64,000 nt of DNA from Bifidobacterium imperatoris (GTDB taxonomy: Bacteria; Actinomycetota; Actinomycetes; Actinomycetales; Bifidobacteriaceae): contig NZ_NMWV01000012.1 in the NCBI RefSeq assembly GCF_002860405.1, positions 1-64,000 on the forward strand, written 5' to 3'. The notes beneath the pieces were generated by a model that was not told where the DNA came from, searched no databases, and was given only the letters and a program-made list of their open reading frames with translations. Every line of letters starts with the position of its first letter. The first letter of the stretch is position 1. Both the position numbers and the translations under genes were made by a program. Positions 18,282 through 25,979 of the stretch are shown in pieces.

Positions 18282-19460
18282 CTACTTCACCGGCTCCAGA
18301 ATACTCGTCGTCTCAGCGAAATCGGACGTGGCGTTCGCCGCCGCAACCTGAGCGGTCTTCAACGTGGAGGTATCCGGCACACGCACGATGAGCGCTCGCT
18401 GGTCCACGGAGAAACGAATGTGCTTGGTCTCCGGCAACATGTCGCCATCCACCTGAGCCTTGGCGGGCTTTTCCAACGTAATTTCCGCGGTGATGCCTTG
18501 CACCTGCTCTACCGTGGAATTGGTGGAGAGCGGGTTCTGCTCGGGCTTCCCGGTAATAGTCTGATGTACCACATCGCCGAACAGGTTTGCCCAGCCCAGA
18601 ATGCCGCCGGTGGTGTCGATGATTTCAAAATCAAGGATGCCGTCATCGTATGAGGCGGCGGGCATCAGCGAGAATACTGGGATTTGGCCGCAATTGCCGG
18701 CCATGATCGTACGAAAATCAAGGTTCTTGATGGAATGAGTGGAACCATCGGAACTGGTGATAGTCAGGTTGCCACGGAACTTTGGTGCGAACAAATTCTT
18801 GATGCCGCCCACAAAATAAGCAAGCCAGCTGATGTTGGCTTTCAACGCCGGGTCGGTATCGTCAATCATGGCGGCATCGAAGCCGATGCCGGCGATGATG
18901 AGGAACGCGTGGCCGTGATCATCTTCAGGATGGTCAAGCAGTCGGAGACGGCCCATGTCCACTAAGCGAGAGCCGTGAGAGGTGGCCACGGTCAGTGCCG
19001 CATCGATATCGTCCACGGGAATGCCCATATTGCGGGCAAACAGGTTGCCGGTGCCGATGGGAATGATGCCCAGTGCATGGCCGGTACCGGAAACCGCGCT
19101 CGCCACCGTGCGCACCGTGCCGTCACCGCCGACTGCGATGACCACATCAGCACCATCTTCGAGTGCTTCCAATGCGCAGGCGCGCCCATCCTTATCGAGT
19201 TGCGTATCGTAGAAGCGAATGCGGTTCAATCCTTTGGAGCGGCAGAACTCCTGAATATGCAGACGCTGAGTGGCGGCCTGAGGCTTGGAAGGGTTGATAA
19301 TAAAGGCGTACTGCACCTCATCGTCCCTACGCTTTTCCAGCGTTTCGGCGAGCCTGCGGCGACGCTCGGCGCGAATACCCAAGACGATGGCTGCAATAAA
19401 CACCGCAAGAAGCAGCACCGCGGCGATGATGATAAGCACTGTAAGCGTGGACTGAGGCAT
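18282..19460 (-). CDS. Diacylglycerol/lipid kinase family protein
   Basis: The 392-residue protein has one N-terminal transmembrane helix (~5-27). The DAGK/sphingosine-kinase-like catalytic domain has the nucleotide-binding signature VGGDGTVRTV and the GIIPIGTGNLFARN substrate loop. It would phosphorylate a lipid at the membrane, probably diacylglycerol or a related lipid. ATG 19460 is chosen because AGGA lies 5 bases upstream; the frame extends 7 codons further to an unsupported ATG. It converges with the bglG-type gene with only 5 bp between stops and no visible terminator. Confidence 0.87.
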   Translation of the reverse strand: MPQSTLTVLIIIAAVLLLAVFIAAIVLGIRAERRRRLAETLEKRRDDEVQYAFIINPSKPQAATQRLHIQEFCRSKGLNRIRFYDTQLDKDGRACALEALEDGADVVIAVGGDGTVRTVASAVSGTGHALGIIPIGTGNLFARNMGIPVDDIDAALTVATSHGSRLVDMGRLRLLDHPEDDHGHAFLIIAGIGFDAAMIDDTDPALKANISWLAYFVGGIKNLFAPKFRGNLTITSSDGSTHSIKNLDFRTIMAGNCGQIPVFSLMPAASYDDGILDFEIIDTTGGILGWANLFGDVVHQTITGKPEQNPLSTNSTVEQVQGITAEITLEKPAKAQVDGDMLPETKHIRFSVDQRALIVRVPDTSTLKTAQVAAANATSDFAETTSILEPVK

Positions 19461-19638
19461 GATTCCTATTTGTAGTGGCACTCAAGGAACAAACGCCGAA
19501 GGTTGCGGGAACGTGAACAATTTGCGCACAGGGCTATTGTGCGCGCTGTTCAAAACCATTCCTGCACTTGCGCAATTAGTGAGATTAATAGAATGAATAA
19601 CCTATCGCGTGTCGGCTTACGGCGGTAGTGTTAGGCGC

Positions 19639-20925
19639 ATGCTTGATATTCAATTCATCCGTGAACACACTGATATCGTCAAGGAATCCCAGCGCAAGCG
19701 CGGCGAGTCCGTTGAACTCGTCGATGAAGTGCTCTCCTCCGATACCGCACGCCGTGAAGCACTGAAGGCTTTCGAAGAGGCCCGCGCCCAGCAGAAGGAA
19801 ATCGGCAAGAAGGTTGCCGCAGCCCCGGCCGACGAAAAGGCCAAGCTGATCGCTGAAACCAAGGAACTTTCCCAGAAGGTTGCCGAGTACAAGTCCAAGG
19901 CCGATTCCGCAGCCGAGGAATACACCACCGCCATGTGGAAGCTCTCCAACATCGTGGAGCCGGAAGCTCCTGAAGGTGGAGAGGATGATTACGTGGTGGT
20001 CAAGAAGGTTGGCCAGATTCGTGACTTTGCCGCTGAAGGTTTCGAGCCGAAGGATCATCTGACCCTCGGCACCGAGGTGGCTGGCATCGATATGCGCCGT
20101 GGCGTGAAGGTGGGCGGTTCCCGTTTCTACTTCCTGCGTGGCGCTGTGGCCCGCATGCAGATTGCCATGCTGACTATGGCTGTGGATCAGGCCGAGGAGC
20201 ACGGCTTCGTGCTGGCCATCACTCCGACGCTGGTACGTCCTGAGGTCATGCGCGGCACCGGCTTCCTGAACTCCCATGCCGACGAGATTTACCGTCTGCG
20301 CGAGCCCGATGACCAGTACCTGGTCGGTACTTCCGAAGTGGCTCTGGCCGGTATGCACGAGAACGAGATCCTTGACCTCGGCAACGGTCCGCTGCGCTAC
20401 TGCGGCTGGAGCTCCTGCTACCGCCGCGAGGCCGGTGCCGCAGGTAAGGACACCTCCGGCATCATCCGCGTCCACCAGTTCGATAAGGTGGAAATGTTCG
20501 TCTATGCCAAGCAGGAGGACTCCTACAAGGAGCATGAGCACCTGTTGGCTATGGAACAGGAGATGCTTGCCAAGGTCGAGGTGCCGTACCGCATCATCGA
20601 TACCGCTGCCGGCGATCTCGGCTCCTCCGCTGCCCGTAAGTTCGACTGCGAGGCTTGGGTGCCGACCCAGGGTCGTTACCGCGAGCTGACCTCCACCTCC
20701 AACTGCACCGAGTACCAGGCTCGTCGTCTGAACATCCGTGAGCGCATGGAAGACGGCAACACTCGCCCGGTCTCCACGCTGAACGGCACGCTGGCCACCA
20801 CCCGTTGGCTGGTCGCCATTCTCGAGAACCACCAGCAGAAGGATGGCTCCATCGAGATTCCGAAGGCCATGCGTCCGTACATGGGCGGCAAGGAAGTCAT
20901 CGAGCCGACCAAGTGGGAGGCCTGA
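19639..20925 (+). CDS. serS: Seryl-tRNA synthetase
   Basis: SerS charges tRNA-Ser. The 428-residue protein has the N-terminal antiparallel coiled-coil arm (~30-100) and class II motifs 2 and 3 (YCGWSSCYRREAGAAGKDT... and NGTLATTRWLVAILENHQ). ATG 19639 gives the canonical start MLDIQFIREHTD. No Shine-Dalgarno is present and a TAGTGT -10-like hexamer lies 7 bases before the ATG, so the mRNA may be leaderless. A tRNA-Ser gene lies 280 bp downstream, a natural pairing. The last 18 bp of the gene region recur at 21006-21023. Confidence 0.97.
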   Translation: MLDIQFIREHTDIVKESQRKRGESVELVDEVLSSDTARREALKAFEEARAQQKEIGKKVAAAPADEKAKLIAETKELSQKVAEYKSKADSAAEEYTTAMWKLSNIVEPEAPEGGEDDYVVVKKVGQIRDFAAEGFEPKDHLTLGTEVAGIDMRRGVKVGGSRFYFLRGAVARMQIAMLTMAVDQAEEHGFVLAITPTLVRPEVMRGTGFLNSHADEIYRLREPDDQYLVGTSEVALAGMHENEILDLGNGPLRYCGWSSCYRREAGAAGKDTSGIIRVHQFDKVEMFVYAKQEDSYKEHEHLLAMEQEMLAKVEVPYRIIDTAAGDLGSSAARKFDCEAWVPTQGRYRELTSTSNCTEYQARRLNIRERMEDGNTRPVSTLNGTLATTRWLVAILENHQQKDGSIEIPKAMRPYMGGKEVIEPTKWEA

Positions 20926-21023
20926 TTCTCAGGCCTGCTGTTGCCCTGCGACGCGCGCGACGCTATCGCTGGGCGCTGCTACGAATACTCCACCGGACTG
21001 TTCGTCAAGTGGGAGGCCTGATT
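20910..21023. repeat. Direct duplication of the serS 3' end
   Basis: An exact 18-bp copy of the serS terminus including its stop codon (CAAGTGGGAGGCCTGATT) occurs at 20910-20927 and again at 21006-21023, 96 bp apart. The first copy overlaps the palindrome AGGCCTGAttcTCAGGCCT, which could act as a weak terminator. The arrangement resembles a scar of an event that regenerated the gene end, 180 bp from a tRNA gene. Confidence 0.65.
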
Positions 21024-21205
21024 TCGCCAGCTTTGTTCTCAATCGCTATTGCCTCCCTCTGACGATGGAGGCGGCTCGAAGAGTCGGAGGGAGAGAAGCC
21101 GGCGAAGCCGTAACGGATATTGTTGCAGCGGCGTCGGTAGGTTCTCCCTACCGTATGTATAATTGAACATCGTGCGCTTCGGGGTTGCTCGGAAATGCGC
21201 ACAAA

Positions 21206-21290
21206 GGACAGATGTCTGAGCGGTCTAAAGAGACGGTCTTGAAAACCGTTGAGGGGCAACCCTCCGCGAGTTCGAATCTCGCTCTGTCCG
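21206..21290 (+). tRNA. tRNA-Ser (anticodon TGA)
   Basis: The 85-nt sequence folds as a class II tRNA. The acceptor stem GGACAGA pairs with TCTGTCC, the anticodon loop CTTGAAA carries TGA (21240-21242) on an ACGGT/ACCGT stem, a long variable arm (GAGGGGCAACCCTC) is present, and the T-loop reads TTCGAAT. The discriminator base is G and no CCA is encoded. It reads UCA and other UCN serine codons. Confidence 0.96.
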
Positions 21291-21298
21291 CCCTTCAA

Positions 21299-21333
21299 GG
21301 GCTAGGCGACGCGCCTAGCCCTTTTTCTTTTCT
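21299..21333 (+). terminator. Intrinsic terminator of tRNA-Ser
   Basis: GGGCTAGGCG (21299-21308) and CGCCTAGCCC (21312-21321) form a 10-bp stem with a 3-nt loop, followed by a T-rich tail TTTTTCTTTTC. Confidence 0.92.
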
Positions 21334-21365
21334 TGGAATTCCTATACCCCACGTACAGAGTTCGT

Positions 21366-21530
21366 CTTAGTGCAAAGATTTCGGGCAGTGAGGCCTAGTC
21401 TCCCGAATTTCTTGTACTGAGTTCGTCTCAGTGCAAGAAATTCGGGGTGAGTGGCCTTATTCCCCGAATAAGTTGCGCTGAGTGGAGGGTATGTTGCGCT
21501 GAGTGGAGGGGAATTTAGCGATGAGGGGAG
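21366..21530. repeat. Two tandem hairpin units plus 21-bp direct repeats
   Basis: Two related inverted-repeat units lie in tandem: 21366-21385 pairs with 21402-21421, and 21427-21447 pairs with 21462-21482. All four arms share the pattern CTYAGTGCAA...TTCGGG. The last arm runs into an exact 18-bp direct repeat, GTTGCGCTGAGTGGAGGG, at 21472-21489 and 21493-21510 (period 21 bp). A degenerate third copy (TTAGCGATGAGGGGAG) lies at 21515-21530. No coding frame is convincing here. Confidence 0.7.
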
Positions 21531-21616
21531 ATATGGGCCGGTGATAACACAAAACGACCGTTTTTGTTCGTGTGTACAGCACGCACGCGAGCAAACGCTC
21601 ATGCATGTCTGCACAT

Positions 21617-21814
21617 GTTCGCTGTGATGACAAACTATGGCCGCATAGGTGTTTTCTCATGTTCACTGAAATGACAGGCCGTATCCGCATGGGTATATGC
21701 ACAAGTCGTTCGAGGATGGTCTCCGAAAACGGTAGCTGTTGAGGTCGTATCCACATGCGTGTATTCACTCGTCCACTGTGATGGCGAGTACACACGCATA
21801 AGTGTCTTCACACC
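21617..21814. repeat. Degenerate ~44-bp repeats in the spacer before the glt-lnp locus
   Basis: Three imperfect copies of a unit of the form GTTCACTGTGATG...CGCATAGGTGT start at 21617, 21661 and 21771. The last also forms an inverted repeat (GCGTGT...CGAGT...ACACGC). The 21334-21985 interval holds no supportable gene; these repeats and the hairpins before them are its only visible structure. Confidence 0.4.
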
Positions 21815-21989
21815 TTCTTCATAATCTAGATACATGCCGTTGTTGAAAGCAGGATTTTCCGTGATAGTCTGTAACCGGTCACACAAACCAAGCGAATATA
21901 ACATTTATGCGAAGGGAAGTCGGCTAAGTTAACTGACCTTATGTGTCTCGAACCGTTTGAACTCAACGTTTTTGCGGGGGGCGCGCGGA

Positions 21990-22032
21990 AATTGTTAGCA
22001 AAGTTGACAATTTTCTTTTGAAGGCATAAATT
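21990..22032 (+). promoter_or_regulatory. Promoter and operator of the LNB/GNB transporter gene
   Basis: TTGACA (22004-22009) and TAAATT (22027-22032), spaced exactly 17 bp, form a near-consensus promoter. An inverted repeat with half-sites AATTGT (21990-21995) and ACAATT (22007-22012) overlaps the -35 element, as expected for a repressor site. The same ATTGT/ACAAT half-sites occur at the lnpA promoter. A ROK-family sugar regulator (NagR-like) is plausible but inferred. Confidence 0.75.
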
Positions 22033-22086
22033 AGCTATTGTTCGTCACAGGGAAGTGATGAGACCATATAACGAAGGAGTAGAGAT

Positions 22087-23403
22087 ATGGTATCGCACAA
22101 CAAGCGCCTGGTAGCAGCTCTGGCTGCAGTAGCAGCTATGGGTATAGGCCTTGCCGGTTGCGGCAGCGACACTGCTAACACTGGTGATTCCAGCAGCGAC
22201 GGCGGTAAGGTCACCATCACCTACATGCACCGTCTGCCGGATTCCGAGGGCATGACTCTGGTCAACGACATCGTTGCCAAGTGGAATAAGCAGCACCCGG
22301 ATATTCAGGTCAAGGCCACCAAGTTCGATGGCAAGGCCTCTGAAATGATCAAAAAGCTTGAGACCGACGTCAAGTCCGGCGAGGCTCCGGATCTGGCTCA
22401 GGTCGGTTACGCCGAGCTGCCTGAGGTCTTCACCAAGGGTCTGCTGCAGGATGTGACCCAGTACGCCGAGCAGTACAAGAACGACTTCGCATCCGGCCCG
22501 TACAGCCTGGTTCAGGTTGACGGCAAGGCTTACGGCCTGCCGCAGGACACCGGCCCGCTGGTTTACTTCTACAACAAGGCTGAGTTCGATAAGCTCGGCA
22601 TCACCGAGGTCCCGCAGACCGCCGATGAGTTCATCGCCGCTGCCAAGACCGCTGCCGCCGCTGGCAAGTACATCATGTCCTACCAGCCTGATGAGGCTGG
22701 CAACATGATCTCCGGTCTGGCTGGCGCCTCCGGTGGTTGGTACAAGGTGAAGGGCGACTCCTGGGTCGTCAACACCGAGACCGATGGCTCCAAGGCAACT
22801 GCTGACTTCTACCAGCAGCTGCTCGACGCCAAGGCAGCCACCACCAACCCGCGTTGGGATCCGTCCTTCGATGCATCCATCAAGGATGGCTCGTTGATCG
22901 GTACTGTGGCCGCTGCTTGGGAGGCCCCGCTGTTCATGACCTCCTCCGGTGGCACTGGCTCCGGCGAATGGCAGGTCGCTCAGCTTGGTGACTGGTTCGG
23001 CAACGCTGGCAAGAGCGGCCCTGACGGTGGTTCCGCCGTGGCCGTGCTGAAGAACTCCAAGCATCCGAAGGAAGCAATGGAGTTCCTGGATTGGTTCAAC
23101 ACCCAGGTTCCTGATCTGGTTTCCCAGGGCCTCGTTCCGGCTGCTACCACTGAAGACGCTGAGACTCCTTCCGAGTGGTCCACCTTCTTCGGCGGTCAGG
23201 ACATCATGAAGGAATTCAAGACCGCTAACAACAACATGGGTGACTTCACCTACATGCCTGGCTTCTCCGCAGTCGCCGCCAAGATGAACGAAACCGCCGC
23301 CAAGGCCACCGATGGCTCCGGCAAGGTTGCAGACATCTTCTCCGACGCGCAGACCACCTCTGTGGATACGCTGAAGAACCTCGGCCTGTCTGTTTCCGAG
23401 TGA
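22087..23403 (+). CDS. gltA: ABC transporter solute-binding lipoprotein for galacto-/lacto-N-biose
   Basis: The 438-residue lipoprotein has a signal peptide ending in the lipobox LAGC (Cys25), followed by a Ser/Asp-rich linker and a family-1 extracellular solute-binding fold. Position directly upstream of two CUT1 permeases and lnpA identifies it with the B. longum GNB/LNB-binding protein, which captures beta-1,3-linked galactosyl-HexNAc disaccharides released from mucin and human-milk oligosaccharides. A strong ribosome-binding site (GAAGGAG) and a near-consensus promoter precede it. A terminator after it would give higher expression than the permeases. The ATPase is not encoded here; such systems usually share a MsiK-type ATPase. 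Confidence 0.88.
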   Translation: MVSHNKRLVAALAAVAAMGIGLAGCGSDTANTGDSSSDGGKVTITYMHRLPDSEGMTLVNDIVAKWNKQHPDIQVKATKFDGKASEMIKKLETDVKSGEAPDLAQVGYAELPEVFTKGLLQDVTQYAEQYKNDFASGPYSLVQVDGKAYGLPQDTGPLVYFYNKAEFDKLGITEVPQTADEFIAAAKTAAAAGKYIMSYQPDEAGNMISGLAGASGGWYKVKGDSWVVNTETDGSKATADFYQQLLDAKAATTNPRWDPSFDASIKDGSLIGTVAAAWEAPLFMTSSGGTGSGEWQVAQLGDWFGNAGKSGPDGGSAVAVLKNSKHPKEAMEFLDWFNTQVPDLVSQGLVPAATTEDAETPSEWSTFFGGQDIMKEFKTANNNMGDFTYMPGFSAVAAKMNETAAKATDGSGKVADIFSDAQTTSVDTLKNLGLSVSE

Positions 23404-23454
23404 CATTAACGGTTAGGGTTCCTTCCAGCCGCTGATATCCTCAACCACACATCG

Positions 23455-23490
23455 AAAGGCCGGAGCTCAACACTCCGGCCTTTCTTTTTA
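23455..23490 (+). terminator. Intrinsic terminator between binding-protein and permease genes
   Basis: AAAGGCCGGAG (23455-23465) and CTCCGGCCTTT (23473-23483) form an 11-bp stem followed by CTTTTTA. Partial read-through would set the usual excess of binding protein over permease. Confidence 0.9.
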
Positions 23491-23595
23491 CTCGAGTTCG
23501 GTTCGTCATTAATTGTGTTTGATCTGACTGCATCGATCCGAACTGCATTACGTACTTTCTATTTCTTACTGTTCTTTTGAAAGACAGGTTTCCCT

Positions 23596-24567
23596 ATGAC
23601 TGCAACAACAAAAACGGCGAAGACGGGGGTCGCCAGGCGTGCCGCTAAGCCAAAGGCTTCTGATGCTGTGAAGCGTGAGAACCGTACCGGCTGGGCCTTC
23701 ATGGCACCGTTTGGCATCCTGTTCGCTCTGGTATTCATTCTGCCCATTATCTGGGCTATTTATTCCAGCTTCTTCCGCCAGGTCACCACGGGCGGTGGCG
23801 CATACGGCGGCGGCGAACTGGTCAATAAGTTCGTCGGACTTCAGAACTTCCAATACGTTATTACTTCCGGCAACTTCTGGGCTGGCGTGGGCAGGGTAGT
23901 GCTCTACACCGTGGTTCAGGTGCCGGTCATGATCATTGCGGCACTTGCTCTGGCAATGCTCATTGATTCCTACATCGTCAAGCACATCACTGCATTCCGT
24001 CTGAGCTACTTCCTGCCGTACGCCATCCCGGGCGTGGTCGCATCCATCATCTGGGTGTACCTCTACAACGGCCAGATTTCCCCTATCGTTAAGGGTCTTG
24101 CCGCCATCGGCATCAAGGTGAATTTCTTCGGCGACAATGTGGTTCTTGGCTCTATGGCCAACATCACGACCTGGACCTTCACCGGCTACAACATGCTGAT
24201 CTTCCTCGCCGCACTGCAGGCTATTCCGCACGATCTGTATGAGGCCGCACGCATTGATGGCGCCAACGGCTTCCAGATCGCCATGAAGATCAAGCTGCCG
24301 AACGTGCGCGCAGCAGCCCTGCTTGCCATGCTGCTCTCCATCGTCGGCACCATCCAGCTGTTCAACGAGCCTCAGGTGATGTCGATTTCCGATCCGAGCA
24401 TTTCCAAGTCGTACACGCCAATGATGATGGCCCTCAACACATCGCAGGGCACCCTGACCCCAGGTGGTGACGGACCTGCATCCGCTGTGGCCATCGTTAT
24501 GGCACTGATTGCTGGCGTACTCGCCGTGGTTTACACGCTCGTTGAAAGGAAGGTGAACGCAGAATGA
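23596..24567 (+). CDS. gltB: ABC sugar transporter permease 1 (LNB/GNB)
   Basis: The 323-residue inner-membrane permease of the CUT1 (MalF-like) type has about six transmembrane helices. The cytoplasmic EAA loop, which docks the ATPase, reads EAARIDGANGFQ. A basic Lys/Arg/Thr-rich N-terminal tail (~1-35) precedes helix 1. It overlaps the second permease gene by 4 bp (ATGA), showing translational coupling. Confidence 0.88.
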   Translation: MTATTKTAKTGVARRAAKPKASDAVKRENRTGWAFMAPFGILFALVFILPIIWAIYSSFFRQVTTGGGAYGGGELVNKFVGLQNFQYVITSGNFWAGVGRVVLYTVVQVPVMIIAALALAMLIDSYIVKHITAFRLSYFLPYAIPGVVASIIWVYLYNGQISPIVKGLAAIGIKVNFFGDNVVLGSMANITTWTFTGYNMLIFLAALQAIPHDLYEAARIDGANGFQIAMKIKLPNVRAAALLAMLLSIVGTIQLFNEPQVMSISDPSISKSYTPMMMALNTSQGTLTPGGDGPASAVAIVMALIAGVLAVVYTLVERKVNAE

Positions 24568-25523
24568 GCACCGTAGAAGCTACTGATAAGGAATCCCGCG
24601 CGGCCGCACGCGCTCGTAAGAAGGCTGACAAGATTCGTGACAAGCATGCCAACGACCTGCCTCGTTCCATGCAGCCTTCCGCGCTGGTCAAGACCATCAC
24701 CATCGTTGTTCTGGTCTTTGCGCTGATCTACTTCCTGTTCCCGATTTATTGGGCCATCATCGCCTCGACTAAGACGCCGAGCCAGATGACCGGCAGCAAC
24801 GGTCTGTGGTTCGCCGTGGGGCTGAGCGATTTGCCTGCCGCCATCGCCAAGAACTATGGCACGCTGATTGGTTGGACCCGTGGCCAGTTTTGGCGCTGGG
24901 TGCTGAACTCTCTGATCTACTCGGGTGTTTCCGCTCTGGTGGGTACGCTCGTGGCTGTGATGGCAGGATACGCTACCGCAAAGTTCAACTTCAAGGGTAA
25001 GAACCTTGCCATTGGCGTGATTATGGGCTGCATGCTGATGCCGGCCGCACTGCTGACCATTCCGCAGTACTCCATCTTCCACGCCATGCATCTGACCAAC
25101 ACGATGCTCTCCATCATCATCCCGTGCTGCGTCTCTCCGTTCGGCTTCTTCCTGGGCCGCGTGTACGCACAGACCTCAGTGCCGAACGAACTGCTTGAAG
25201 CAGCTCGTATCGATGGCGCAAGCGAAGCTCGCATCTTCTTCACCATTGTGCTGAGGATTCTGGCTCCGGCAATGGTCACGATCTTCCTGTTCCTGTTCGT
25301 GGCCACTTGGAACAACTTCCTGCTGCCGTTGATGATGGTCTCTTCCGATACCTTGAAGCCGGTGACCTTGGGTCTGTACGGCATGGTCTCCCTGGCTACC
25401 TTCACTGATCGTGGCGCTCTGATGATGGGTGCTCTGCTCGGTGTGCTGCCTGTGATCGTGCTCTTCCTCGGTCTCCAGCGCTACTGGCAGGCCGGCCTTG
25501 CCGCTGGTGCGGTCAAGGGCTGA
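24564..25523 (+). CDS. gltC: ABC sugar transporter permease 2 (LNB/GNB)
   Basis: The 319-residue CUT1 permease (MalG-like) has about six transmembrane helices and an EAA loop reading EAARIDGASEARIF. It forms the heterodimeric channel with the preceding permease. The N-terminal ~45 residues are charged (many Lys, Arg, Ala) and cytoplasmic. It ends 456 bp before lnpA, with repeats, a terminator and a fresh promoter in between. Confidence 0.88.
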   Translation: MSTVEATDKESRAAARARKKADKIRDKHANDLPRSMQPSALVKTITIVVLVFALIYFLFPIYWAIIASTKTPSQMTGSNGLWFAVGLSDLPAAIAKNYGTLIGWTRGQFWRWVLNSLIYSGVSALVGTLVAVMAGYATAKFNFKGKNLAIGVIMGCMLMPAALLTIPQYSIFHAMHLTNTMLSIIIPCCVSPFGFFLGRVYAQTSVPNELLEAARIDGASEARIFFTIVLRILAPAMVTIFLFLFVATWNNFLLPLMMVSSDTLKPVTLGLYGMVSLATFTDRGALMMGALLGVLPVIVLFLGLQRYWQAGLAAGAVKG

Positions 25524-25662
25524 CGCGTTAAGCAGACAGCCCGGTGGGCTGTCTGTAGCGTCAGCCTGAGCGAGACGATAGTCGAGCGAAGACAGCATTG
25601 AGCCTCGCCGTAGGCGAGTCCTTAATTGCAGGGGCCGAAGGCGACGCGTTAAGCAGACGGCC
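25522..25662. repeat. 20-bp direct repeats flanking a ~100-bp segment after gltC
   Basis: GACGCGTTAAGCAGACAGCC (25522-25541, overlapping the gltC stop) recurs with one change at 25643-25662, 121 bp apart. Between them are small palindromes (ACAGCCCggtGGGCTGT and CTCGCCgtaGGCGAG). This looks like a small repeat insertion in the transporter-lnpA spacer. Confidence 0.55.
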
Positions 25663-25679
25663 TAAGACCAATAATTCCC

Positions 25680-25726
25680 GCCGTCCGGTGCCTCGTGCTA
25701 CTCCTTCCGGCGCCGGACGGCTTCTC
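25680..25726 (+). terminator. Probable terminator between gltC and lnpA
   Basis: GCCGTCCGG (25680-25688) and CCGGACGGC (25713-25721) form a 9-bp stem followed by TTCTC. The tail is short. A second inverted repeat (CCGGAGCCTTCC/GGGAAGCTCCGG, 25755-25813) follows. Confidence 0.55.
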
Positions 25727-25925
25727 AACAATAAGTAGCACGCAACCATACTGATCCGGAGCCTTCCTGATTCTTGTTATGAGATTGTCGGTAAAACGAC
25801 TGGGAAGCTCCGGTGATGTTCAATTCGCTCTTCCGGCGTTGCCGTGGGGCTACTCTCAAGGATTTATGCAGTCAGGATCCTGGACGCCCGACGGCGGCGT
25901 CGGATTCTTGTTTTATATGCATATA

Positions 25926-25957
25926 TTGTTTACAATTTAATTATCCAATAAAATAAT
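25926..25957 (+). promoter_or_regulatory. Promoter and operator of lnpA
   Basis: TTGTTT (25926-25931) and TAAAAT (25949-25954) are spaced 17 bp. The palindrome ATTGTttACAAT sits on the -35 element and has the same half-sites as the operator of the transporter gene at 21990-22012, suggesting a common repressor. Confidence 0.65.
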
Positions 25958-25979
25958 CAATGTCCTCAAAGGAGAGACT

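Noticed and set aside
19482..19638. T-box riboswitch upstream of serS
   Set aside because: Too short and without a terminator or T-box sequence; only a small GCGCACA/TGTGCGC inverted repeat was seen.
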